NCBI GenBank assembly: GCA_030447585.1
Contig: JAUJOO010000001.1
Span: 117,904 to 154,112 of the forward strand
Source: Nocardioidaceae bacterium
GTDB taxonomy: Bacteria > Actinomycetota > Actinomycetes > Propionibacteriales > Nocardioidaceae
Direction of reading: 5' to 3'
DNA: 36,209 nt
The first letter of the stretch is position 1. The number at the start of each line of letters is the position of its first letter. A program made the translations under genes and the position numbers. The notes below the pieces were generated by a model. It was not told the origin of the DNA. It saw nothing but the letters and a program-made list of their open reading frames with translations, and made no database searches. Of the stretch, positions 1 through 6,283 are shown piece by piece.

Positions 1-635
1 TGCTTGCCTGGCCCGATCGCCGCCACCCGGTATGGAGGGGAGTACGGAACCCCCTGCAGCACAACGGTGTTGCCGACACACTTGATGCCGGTCGTGGAGA
101 CCAGCCGCTGACCTTGCAGGGTCATGGCCTCGGCGCCGCCGGCCCATAGCGCGTTGACCACGGCCTGGATGTCTTGTTGGTGGACGACGAGCAGGTTCGG
201 ATCAGTTCCCTCGGGAAGCTCTTGGTCGCGAGGCGCGTCGTCGAGTGTGACCACGATTCCTGGGCCCGTGACGGGGGTAAGCCCGGCCGGCACGGCGAGG
301 GCGTCCACCTCGCGCTGCAGCTCGTCGACCCGGCTACCGTCGACCTGCTCGGTGAGGTCGTCGATCTGCTGCTGTAGTGCACGAGCGTCCGCTTGCACCT
401 GCTTGACCTCGTCGCGCTGGGCGCTCACGATCTCGGTCAGTTCGCTGTGGCGACCACCGCGCAGGTCGGTCCCACGGGCGTTCACCATGCTCGTCGTCGC
501 GAGCAGCCCGGCGCAGGCACAGGCTACGGGCAGACTGATCCGCCAGATCACCGGACGCAGGTCTTGTGACCGGCGCCAAGCACGGCGGCGAGGCGGCTGC
601 AACTGTGTCTCCCCAGCGGTTGTCGGCTCGGCCAC
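1..635 (-). CDS. DUF881 family membrane-anchored protein (partial, C-terminus off the window)
   Basis: The reading frame runs off the left edge; about 211 residues are visible. It starts at GTG (633-635, reverse strand). The product has a basic N-terminal tail (RRRAWRR), one hydrophobic segment (roughly residues 32-50), an NARGTDLR motif, a coiled-coil stretch (LTEIVSAQRDEVKQVQADAR and on), then the DUF881 globular part with PVTGPGIVVTLDDAP, HQQDIQAVVNALWAGGAEAM and GNTVVLQGVPYSPPY. These are hallmark DUF881 blocks. The family is common beside crgA in actinobacteria, where it lies near division and kinase genes; its biochemical role is unknown. It is divergent from crgA across a 90-base gap. 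I am confident of the family. The start is inferred: no in-frame start lies close upstream. Confidence 0.88.
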   Translation of the reverse strand, partial: MAEPTTAGETQLQPPRRRAWRRSQDLRPVIWRISLPVACACAGLLATTSMVNARGTDLRGGRHSELTEIVSAQRDEVKQVQADARALQQQIDDLTEQVDGSRVDELQREVDALAVPAGLTPVTGPGIVVTLDDAPRDQELPEGTDPNLLVVHQQDIQAVVNALWAGGAEAMTLQGQRLVSTTGIKCVGNTVVLQGVPYSPPYRVAAIGPGK

Positions 636-725
636 GGCGGATGGTGGGGGTTGACGCGTCCGTCCGAGATCATGCGTACACCGGTTAGGCTAGCCGATGA
701 GGACCTTTGCTTGACAGGAGTAGCC

Positions 726-977
726 GTGCCAGAGTCTCGTCCCCGCAAGAAGCCGGAGTACACCGCCCCGCCCACCTCTCGACGACCGGCGAGGGTCGGC
801 GGACGCCGTTGGATAGCGCCGGCCATGCTCGCCTGCTGGGTCATCGGACTGGCGTGGATAGTCGTGTACTACCTGGTTCCTGATCTGAAGTACATGCGCG
901 AGCTGGGGAACTGGAACCTGGCGGTCGGCATGGCCTTCATTGCCGTTGGCTTCGTCTTCTCCACCAAATGGGAGTAG
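726..977 (+). CDS. crgA: Cell division protein CrgA
   Basis: This 83-residue protein has a polar basic N-terminus (PESRPRKKPEY) and two membrane helices at about residues 30-50 and 64-80, separated by VPDLKYMRELGNWN, and ends in FVFSTKWE. That is the complete CrgA architecture. CrgA is an actinobacterial inner-membrane divisome protein that interacts with FtsZ and septal peptidoglycan synthases and influences Z-ring timing. I chose the GTG at 726 because AGGAG (716-720) lies five bases upstream and the protein then has family length; a longer in-frame start at 651 would add an uncharacteristic tail. Its position next to DUF881 and a rhomboid/cyclophilin pair is the usual actinobacterial arrangement. 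Confidence 0.95.
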   Translation: MPESRPRKKPEYTAPPTSRRPARVGGRRWIAPAMLACWVIGLAWIVVYYLVPDLKYMRELGNWNLAVGMAFIAVGFVFSTKWE

Positions 978-1043
978 CGATTTCTCCGCTGTTCATCTCC
1001 AGGTCACCGTCCGTACTTACATGCGTGTAGTTCTCCCCAGCAG

Positions 1044-1062
1044 TTATCCCCAGTGTGGACAA
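1044..1062. promoter_or_regulatory. Pair of DnaA boxes between crgA and the rhomboid gene
   Basis: TTATCCCCA at 1044-1052 is followed one base later by TGTGGACAA at 1054-1062. The latter is the reverse complement of TTGTCCACA, the preferred actinobacterial DnaA box. A weaker TTCTCCCCA sits at 1031-1039. The cluster lies about 15 kb from the dnaA-dnaN gap, in the 100-base convergent space between two genes. It could titrate DnaA or act as an outlying origin element. The match is visible; the function is inferred. Confidence 0.55.
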
Positions 1063-1077
1063 CACCTAAGCCTGACG

Positions 1078-1920
1078 TCAGGGGCTAATCGCCGCCGTCC
1101 TCACCACCAACACCGCCACGCAGAGCAAGGTCAGCGCTGCCATGGTTGCGGCGTGAACCAACAGCCGACGCCGCCGCGGGGCGTACGCGAACGCGGTGCC
1201 GATCAGCAGGCCGGCCGCCATCCCCCCGACGTGCCCCTGCCAGGAGATCGACGGCACAGTGAAGGTGAGAGCAAGGTTGAGACCCAGCAGTACCAGCAGC
1301 TGTGTGACATCACGGCGCTGATGGCGAAGCAGCACCAGGGCGGCGGCGAAGAGTCCGAAGACTGATCCCGATGCGCCAAGGGTCTGGCTACCTATCGGTG
1401 CCAGCAGGTACACAGCGGCGGACCCGACCAGGCCGGCCACGAGGTAGAGCCCGAGAAAACGCCACCGGCCCAAGGCCGCCTCGAGATAGGAACCGAAGAT
1501 CCATACCCCGATCATGTTCATCGCGATGTGCAGGACCTTGAAGTGCAGGAAGATCGAGCTGACCATGCGCCACAGGTCACCCTGCGCCACTTCCTCCGGG
1601 ATCATCAGCATGTCATAGGCGAACCGCGGCGATGACCGAGCACCGAGGAAGAACGCGACGTTGACCGCGATGAGCACGAGCGTGACGAGAGACGACCCAT
1701 CGGTGACGCTGCCGCCGAACGTGGTGCGCACGCGCGGAGCCTGTGCCGCTGCCTGCTTGACGCAGTCGGGGCACTGGAACCCGACGGCGGCGTCCAGCAT
1801 GCAGTCGGGACAGATGGAACGCCCGCACCGCTGGCAGCAGATGTAGGTCTCGCGGTCAGGGTGGCGGTAGCACCGGGGAATCGTCCCGGCGCCGTACGTA
1901 CCTGGGTCTCCGGCACTCAT
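1078..1920 (-). CDS. Rhomboid family intramembrane serine protease with N-terminal zinc-binding domain
   Basis: This 280-residue membrane protein would cut substrates within the lipid bilayer. Residues 17-53 form a Cys/His-rich, B-box-like zinc motif (CYRH, CCQRC, CPDC, CPDC). Several membrane helices follow. The catalytic serine lies in GASGS (Ser184) and the paired histidine in QGHVGG (His230). The HIAMNMIGVW block (131-140) matches the HxxxN oxyanion region of rhomboids. The order zinc domain plus rhomboid is common in actinobacteria. It lies 19 bases downstream of the cyclophilin gene on the same strand, so the two are probably co-transcribed. The start is ATG at 1918-1920. The substrate is unknown. 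Confidence 0.93.
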   Translation of the reverse strand: MSAGDPGTYGAGTIPRCYRHPDRETYICCQRCGRSICPDCMLDAAVGFQCPDCVKQAAAQAPRVRTTFGGSVTDGSSLVTLVLIAVNVAFFLGARSSPRFAYDMLMIPEEVAQGDLWRMVSSIFLHFKVLHIAMNMIGVWIFGSYLEAALGRWRFLGLYLVAGLVGSAAVYLLAPIGSQTLGASGSVFGLFAAALVLLRHQRRDVTQLLVLLGLNLALTFTVPSISWQGHVGGMAAGLLIGTAFAYAPRRRRLLVHAATMAALTLLCVAVLVVRTAAISP

Positions 1921-1939
1921 GCGGACCGGCTCTCAGCAC

Positions 1940-2464
1940 TCAACGACGCTCGATGTCAAGGCGCTCGATGACGACCGGCTGCACGGGCCGGTCGCGACGG
2001 TCTGTCTGCGTGGAGGCAATGGCGTCCACGACGTCGCGGCTGGCCTGGTCGGCCACCTCGCCGAAGATGGTATGGCGTTGGTTGAGATGGGGGGTCGGTC
2101 CGACCGTGATGAAGAACTGTGACCCGTTGGTACCGGGTCCAGCATTGGCCATCGCCAGGAGGTAGGGCTTGGTGAACGCAAGCTCGGGGTGGAACTCGTC
2201 CTTGAACGTGTACCCCGGCCCTCCGGTTCCGTTGCCCTTGGGGCACCCGCCCTGGAGCATGAACCCCTCGATGACACGGTGGAAGATCAGGCCATCGTAG
2301 AACCTCTCGTGCGACGACGCCCAGGACTCAGGATCGGTCCACTCCTTGGTCCCCTCGGCAAGCCCGACGAAGTTCTCCACAGTCTTCGGTGCGTGGTTGG
2401 GAAACAACTGAGCCACGATGTCACCGCGGTTGGTCTTGAACGTGGCATACAGGTCTTCGGCCAC
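1940..2464 (-). CDS. Cyclophilin-type peptidyl-prolyl cis-trans isomerase
   Basis: This 174-residue cytoplasmic enzyme catalyses cis-trans isomerisation of Xaa-Pro bonds. The cyclophilin signature is clear: [46 protein letters not shown] (with the catalytic FHR), then [12 protein letters not shown] and HTIFGEV. I prefer the GTG at 2462-2464 because AGAAGG lies seven bases upstream and the product then begins close to the fold. An ATG twelve codons further upstream would give 186 residues. There is no signal peptide. It is paired with the rhomboid gene downstream, as in many actinobacterial origin regions. It diverges from the gene at 2664. Confidence 0.95.
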   Translation of the reverse strand: MAEDLYATFKTNRGDIVAQLFPNHAPKTVENFVGLAEGTKEWTDPESWASSHERFYDGLIFHRVIEGFMLQGGCPKGNGTGGPGYTFKDEFHPELAFTKPYLLAMANAGPGTNGSQFFITVGPTPHLNQRHTIFGEVADQASRDVVDAIASTQTDRRDRPVQPVVIERLDIERR

Positions 2465-2663
2465 CAGGTCACCTTCTCTTGCCGGGATGAGTGCGAGCAT
2501 CGCGCCTGCCTTAGGACACGACTATCCTTGCACGCTGCTCAAGGCGACCGCCTGACCGGAGCCCCGCCTGTATGCCGCGCTCGGTGATGGGTAAGAGTAG
2601 GGGGAGCAGGCGGCTGCCTGCCGAGAACGTGACCGAGATGTCCATGACACAGGAGGACCCGCC

Positions 2664-3239
2664 GTGGCCTTGAAATCAGCCCGCAAGAAGAGCCGCTCTG
2701 CCGGTTATGACGCGGAGTCGGCTCTCGAAAAGCTCAGCACGGCGACCGGGCAGGTGGTGTCCTCTGTCGTGTCAACCGTCGACGAGACGCGTGACCGGCT
2801 GGCTCCAGCCGTTGAGGACGCCCGGGACAAGGTGGTGCCGGTCGTGGCGGGAGCCGTGGTCGCCGGTCGGCAGAAGGGTCGCGAGGTCGCTGTGCGGGCG
2901 GGAATCGTCGAGGAGAAGAAGGAGAGCCACAAGCTGCGCAACCTCCTTCTGCTACTCGGTCTCGGCGGACTGGCCGCCTTCGTCTACACCAAGGTCACCG
3001 GCAAGAGCTCCGATCCGGCATGGACGGCCAGCCGCGACTCCGCTGCAGCCTCGACGAGCGGTGGTAGGCACGAGACAACTCCCTCGGAGCCTACCGAGGC
3101 TACCGTTGCCGTCGCCGGCAGTGCCGGCCCGGTCGACGGGTCTGAGACGGCGCCGACGGCGCCACTCGCTTCGGAGGAGACCGTCGAGTCGCCCTTCCCG
3201 ACCACTCCCGACGAGCCGCTGGAGAAGAGGGACGTCTGA
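2664..3239 (+). CDS. DUF5324-like single-pass membrane protein, function unknown
   Basis: The 191-residue product begins with a basic segment, then an amphipathic, coiled-coil-prone stretch resembling YtxH/apolipophorin-like repeats (STVDETRDRLAPAVEDARDK, about residues 38-57). One membrane helix follows at about 91-108 (LRNLLLLLGLGGLAAFVY), and a long acidic Ser/Thr/Pro-rich tail (115-191) looks disordered. This layout resembles the DUF5324 family often found near gyrA in Streptomyces relatives, but I cannot verify the match. The start is GTG at 2664, with a near-perfect AGGAGG at 2651-2656, so strong translation is likely. No enzymatic motif is visible. It may be a membrane-associated stress or structural protein. 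Confidence 0.75.
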   Translation: MALKSARKKSRSAGYDAESALEKLSTATGQVVSSVVSTVDETRDRLAPAVEDARDKVVPVVAGAVVAGRQKGREVAVRAGIVEEKKESHKLRNLLLLLGLGGLAAFVYTKVTGKSSDPAWTASRDSAAASTSGGRHETTPSEPTEATVAVAGSAGPVDGSETAPTAPLASEETVESPFPTTPDEPLEKRDV

Positions 3240-3328
3240 GCCCTCCGCTCTTCTAGAGCCTGTCTGCGGCTGGGCTCGTCAGAACCGCTGCCGGGACTGC
3301 GGCGTTGCCGTCGAACGAGTCGAGACGG

Positions 3329-3673
3329 TCAGCCGGTGGCGAGCTCTGCGTCGTACGTCTCCCTGACCCGGGCGGTGGCTCGCCGCTCGCCGTAGAAGCT
3401 GAGGAACGGCACCGTCCCCAGGACGAGGACGAGAACGGTGAAGCCGATGTCGAAGCGCGCGCGCCTCGCTAGCAGGACGGCCATCACCAGGAAGATCATG
3501 TACAGCCAGCCGTGGGCAACGCCGAGGTGGGTCGTGATCCACTCGCCTACCTGCTGAGCGTCCGTGCCTTCCCGGGTGAGGTACTTCAGCGGCACGCCGA
3601 CGCAGATGAGCACGATAAGCAAGACACCGACGACGTACGCCATCACGCGGTACCTCAGCAGGGCTGCCCTCAC
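3329..3673 (-). CDS. DUF3817 domain integral membrane protein
   Basis: This 114-residue protein has three hydrophobic helices. The conserved core is YRVMAYVVGVLLIVLICVGV, PLKYLT, then GVAHGWLYMIFLVMAVLLA with the HGWLYM(I/V)F motif typical of DUF3817. A final helix (FTVLVLVLGTVPFLSF) and a short polar tail follow. The family is actinobacterial, often next to transporter or cytochrome-assembly genes, and of unknown function. I chose the GTG at 3671-3673 because it gives the family length and lies eleven bases after the stop of the SURF1-like gene. The open frame continues upstream, but that part is low-complexity and overlaps the SURF1-like gene. Confidence 0.85.
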   Translation of the reverse strand: MRAALLRYRVMAYVVGVLLIVLICVGVPLKYLTREGTDAQQVGEWITTHLGVAHGWLYMIFLVMAVLLARRARFDIGFTVLVLVLGTVPFLSFYGERRATARVRETYDAELATG

Positions 3674-3684
3674 GTGGTGGGACG

Positions 3685-4462
3685 CTATCCCACCTTCTCG
3701 GAGTCTGGGGAAGGGGTCTCGAGGTCGGTGACGATGCGCCACCACATGAACGCGACGAAGCCGGCGAACACCCACCACTGGATCGCGTACAGCAGGTTTC
3801 GGACTCCGGCCCACGGCGACGGTTGGGGGGACACGGCGCTCACCGCGGCCAGGCCGTCGCCGGCGGTTTCCCCGCTGGCGATCACAACGGCCCCGTAGAG
3901 GTCGTCGCTCACGTCGTTGACCAACGCCGAGATTCGCAGCCCGTCGGTGATGCGCCGGTCGTCGAGAGGCCCGCCCTGAGGGGTAGGGGGCTGGAGCCGG
4001 CCGACGACCTCGACGTCACCAGGCGGTACGACGGCCGACGGCTCGGGGGCGGAGCCGCGGACCACCAGCACCGCCGAGCCGGAGGCGGTGCGGAGCGGAG
4101 TCACCACTGCGTACCTGTCATCCGCCCCCGGAAACCGGTCCACATACAGCTGCTCGCTGGCCACATACCGGCCCTCGACAGTGACGGATCGGGCCCACCG
4201 CGTCGGCGGGAAAGGCGTCATCGGGACCCATCAGGTCTTCGAAGGGCACCGGGTCACGTTGGAGCTGTGTCGTCGCGTCTGGCGTGCGGCGGTCGTCATA
4301 GGCACCGAGCTGCCACAGACCAAGCAGGACCATCGCGGTGATCAAGATGCCGGCGGCGAGTCCGAGGCCTATGGCCGACCGGCCGGCTGACGGTGAGCGC
4401 CTCACAGCTGAGGAGACACAAGCAGGTGGCCGGGTGGTCACGAGATCATGTTCGTCTGCCAC
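3685..4462 (-). pseudogene. SURF1-like cytochrome oxidase assembly protein gene, disrupted by a frameshift
   Basis: The SURF1 (Shy1) fold, two membrane helices around a periplasmic domain, is split over two frames. The first frame gives an N-terminal helix with LGLWQLGAYDDRR and DPVPFEDLMGPDDAFPADAV. The second frame continues with RWARSVTVEGRYVASEQLYVD, YAVVTPLRTASGSAVLVVRG, GDVEVVGRL and the C-terminal helix NLLYAIQWWVFAGFVAFMWW. Together they make one full-length protein. The switch falls near 4190-4200 and needs one extra base or two missing bases. SURF1 proteins assist haem a insertion into cytochrome c oxidase. Either the gene is a recent pseudogene or the sequence has an indel error. 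The start at 4462 (GTG) is uncertain. Downstream DUF3817 probably shares its transcript. Confidence 0.8.
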
Positions 4463-4785
4463 CCAGCGTCCGCAACCCGACCGGTCTCACGAGACGGCGT
4501 CTCGATGAGATCTGATGGGGCCATGGGTCGATGGAGCGGGCACAGGTAGGGCCTGACCCTGTCGCAGACGATACAGTTGTCAATCCAGTGGCTCAGGCCA
4601 AGCGTGACGGGAAGATGGCCGGCCTACATTGCCGCCAGGTGCCTGCGGCTTTGGTCGACCCTGCGGTGGCAGCACCCTGGCATGGTCAACCGCGGTGAGG
4701 TCTGACACGCTGGCCAGGCAGTGACCGCCCAACGGATCTGCGAGACTCACCTGCTGAACTGACTGCACAGAAGGGACGCATCGCC
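4463..4785. other. Intergenic region between SURF1-like and amphi-Trp genes
   Basis: I see no convincing gene in these 323 bases. Two sites may matter. An inverted repeat, CGAGAC-GGC-GTCTCG (4490-4504), lies just upstream of the SURF1-like gene. On the reverse strand a TTGACA (4578-4583) stands 16 bases upstream of CAGGGT (4556-4561), a possible sigma-70-type promoter for the SURF1-like/DUF3817 pair, although the -10 element is poor. Confidence 0.35.
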
Positions 4786-5046
4786 ATGGACAGAAGCCCT
4801 CGAGACGTGGAACGCATCTACTCAACCCAAGAGGTGGTGGCCAAGCTTCGCCGCCTCGCGGACGCCTTGGAGGAGGAGAAGCCATTCAGGATCCAGATCG
4901 CCGGGGAACGGATCAGGGTTCCGCAGCGCGCCCAGTTCTCCCTCGAGCATGAGCGTGGCGACGAAGAGGAGGAGATCGAGTTTCAGCTCAAGTGGCCGCT
5001 GGAATCCCAAGCGGAGACCGAGGCTGAGGGCGAGGCGCTCGTCTAG
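4786..5046 (+). CDS. Amphi-Trp domain protein, function unknown
   Basis: The 86-residue acidic protein matches the amphi-Trp pattern: STQEVVAKLRRLADALEEEKPFRI (the helix resembling S-x-E-E-x-A-x-x-L-R-x-L-A-D-x-L-E), then QIAGERIRVPQRAQFSLEHE, and the closing EEEIEFQLKWP with the single conserved Trp. The last 18 residues are an acidic tail. The domain is found as a short stand-alone protein in actinobacteria and archaea; its role is not established. The ATG at 4786 is preceded by AAGGGA (4771-4776). It stands alone, with no obvious operon partner. The family call rests on motif recognition only. Confidence 0.8.
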   Translation: MDRSPRDVERIYSTQEVVAKLRRLADALEEEKPFRIQIAGERIRVPQRAQFSLEHERGDEEEEIEFQLKWPLESQAETEAEGEALV

Positions 5047-5152
5047 GCGTTCCCGCCAACTGGCTAGCGGCCCATCCGGAGGTCCGTCTGAGCCTGCGGT
5101 TTCTCCTAGCCGTAGATCCTGCGAGACAGTCCAGAAGGGCATCTGGCCTGGG

Positions 5153-5225
5153 TGGAGACGAAGGGACTCGAACCCTCAACCCCCTGCTTGCAAAGCAGGT
5201 GCGCTACCAATTGCGCCACGTCCCC
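5153..5225 (-). tRNA. tRNA-Ala (anticodon TGC)
   Basis: Read on the reverse strand, a 73-base cloverleaf folds completely. The acceptor is GGGGACG/CGTCTCC (one G-T pair), the D stem GCGC/GCGC, the anticodon stem-loop CCTGC-TTTGCAA-GCAGG with anticodon TGC, and the T arm GAGGG-TTCGAGT-CCCTT. The discriminator is A. CCA is not encoded (the genome reads ACCC), so the tail must be added, for which pcnA lies in this window. Ala and Ile tRNAs next to gyrA are typical of actinobacteria. Confidence 0.97.
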
Positions 5226-5247
5226 CGGTTCGGGAAGGACCTGGCGG

Positions 5248-5379
5248 CTACCGGGTCCGGTCGACCGGATCCGTCGCCTCTGCCCACAGGTCGGCGTCGT
5301 TTCGACCGCCGGTCAGCTTGCTGAGCACGACCTTGGCTACGCCGGCTACCGCAACGATGGTCAGGACCTTCTTCAGCAT
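5248..5379 (-). CDS. DLW-39 family small protein
   Basis: This is a 43-residue reading frame between the two tRNA genes. It starts at ATG (5377-5379) behind a G-rich ribosome site (GGGGG about five bases upstream). The product begins MLKKVLTIVAVAGVAKVVLS, a single hydrophobic helix. A short polar part follows with the name-giving motif DADLWAEATDPVD, and it ends RTR. The DLW-39 family is actinobacterial, about 39 residues long and of unknown function; it usually sits beside tRNA-Ala or tRNA-Ile near gyrA, as here. Because it lies between tRNAs it is probably on the same primary transcript and released by tRNA processing. Confidence 0.9.
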   Translation of the reverse strand: MLKKVLTIVAVAGVAKVVLSKLTGGRNDADLWAEATDPVDRTR

Positions 5380-5409
5380 GTCTGCCCCCTGGGCATTTGG
5401 CGCGGACCG

Positions 5410-5483
5410 TGGGCCTAAGAGGACTTGAACCTCTGACCTCTTCCTTATCAGGGAAGCGCTCTAACCGTCTGAGCTATAGGCCC
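5410..5483 (-). tRNA. tRNA-Ile (anticodon GAT)
   Basis: A 74-base cloverleaf lies on the reverse strand. The acceptor is GGGCCTA/TAGGCCC, the D stem GCTC/GAGC, the anticodon arm CTTCC-CTGATAA-GGAAG with anticodon GAT, and the T arm AGAGG-TTCAAGT-CCTCT. The discriminator is A and CCA is not encoded. A TAATCT (5508-5513, reverse strand) about 25 bases upstream could be a -10 element, but no good -35 accompanies it. Confidence 0.97.
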
Positions 5484-5614
5484 GCGAACTGCGTATGTCG
5501 ACGGCGAAGATTACCCCATCGCGTCGGCGCCTCCCAAACCGGTTGGGGCGGCAACAACCTCGGGGCACCGCATCCCTGAGCCGGTCGCAGCCGGTTGCCA
5601 GAGTCGGTGGCTTG

Positions 5615-6283
5615 CTACTTCAGGTCCTCAGCAAGGGTGACCTCAACGCCGCCGAGCAGTGACGCTGCCATGTTGTAGATGAAGGTGCCAAGCGTCGCCA
5701 GGGCGGTGATCAGCACGACATCGATCGCCGCGATGAGGAGGGTGATGCCCATCACGCGGTCCATGCCCACATAGGCGTTGATGTCGAACGCCTCGTCAGG
5801 ATCCTGGTTGAGAACGCCTTGAATGGTGTCGTTCACGTGGTCCCACAGACCGGCGGCTTCCATGATCGAGAAGATCAGGAAAACCGCAACGACGCACATG
5901 ATGCCGAAAGCGATCGACAACAGGAACGACACCTTGGTGACCGACCACGGATCTACCCTCAGCAGGCGAAGCTTCGCCCGCCGCACCGAGCGCGGGCGCG
6001 CCGCTCCGCGGGCCTTGGTCTCGCTCGTGCGCGTGCTCCCCCCCGGTTGCGGGCGGGGCTGATCAACCAGCCCAGCCGGGGGCTGAGCCCCGGTCGAGCT
6101 CAGCGGTTGACCAGATGTGAAGGTCCACTGCTCACGCGGTGTGGCCGGCGCCGGTTGAGGCGCCCCGTCGAAGGGAGCTGGAGCGACCGGCTGCGAGTGA
6201 GGGGGACTCGCGGACGGCTCAGCGGTCTTGCTCAGCGAACGCCGCGGCGCCAGGGTCTGGTCGTCGTCGCCTGGGGTTGTCAT
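5615..6283 (-). CDS. DUF3566 domain-containing transmembrane protein
   Basis: The 222-residue product has a long Pro/Ser/Thr-rich, probably disordered N-terminus (1-100). A basic stretch ([23 protein letters not shown]) leads into two membrane helices at about 118-142 and 178-208. The core [19 protein letters not shown], followed by W-x-x-V-N-D-T, is the DUF3566 signature. The family is universal downstream of gyrA in actinobacteria and of unknown function. Its ATG overlaps the gyrA stop (ATGA at 6280-6283), so translation is coupled to gyrA and both are on one transcript. Nothing unusual is seen. Confidence 0.93.
   Translation of the reverse strand: MTTPGDDDQTLAPRRSLSKTAEPSASPPHSQPVAPAPFDGAPQPAPATPREQWTFTSGQPLSSTGAQPPAGLVDQPRPQPGGSTRTSETKARGAARPRSVRRAKLRLLRVDPWSVTKVSFLLSIAFGIMCVVAVFLIFSIMEAAGLWDHVNDTIQGVLNQDPDEAFDINAYVGMDRVMGITLLIAAIDVVLITALATLGTFIYNMAASLLGGVEVTLAEDLK

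Noticed and set aside
3240-3328. Terminator between the two convergent genes at 3239 and 3329
   Set aside because: No stable hairpin followed by a T-tract could be found.
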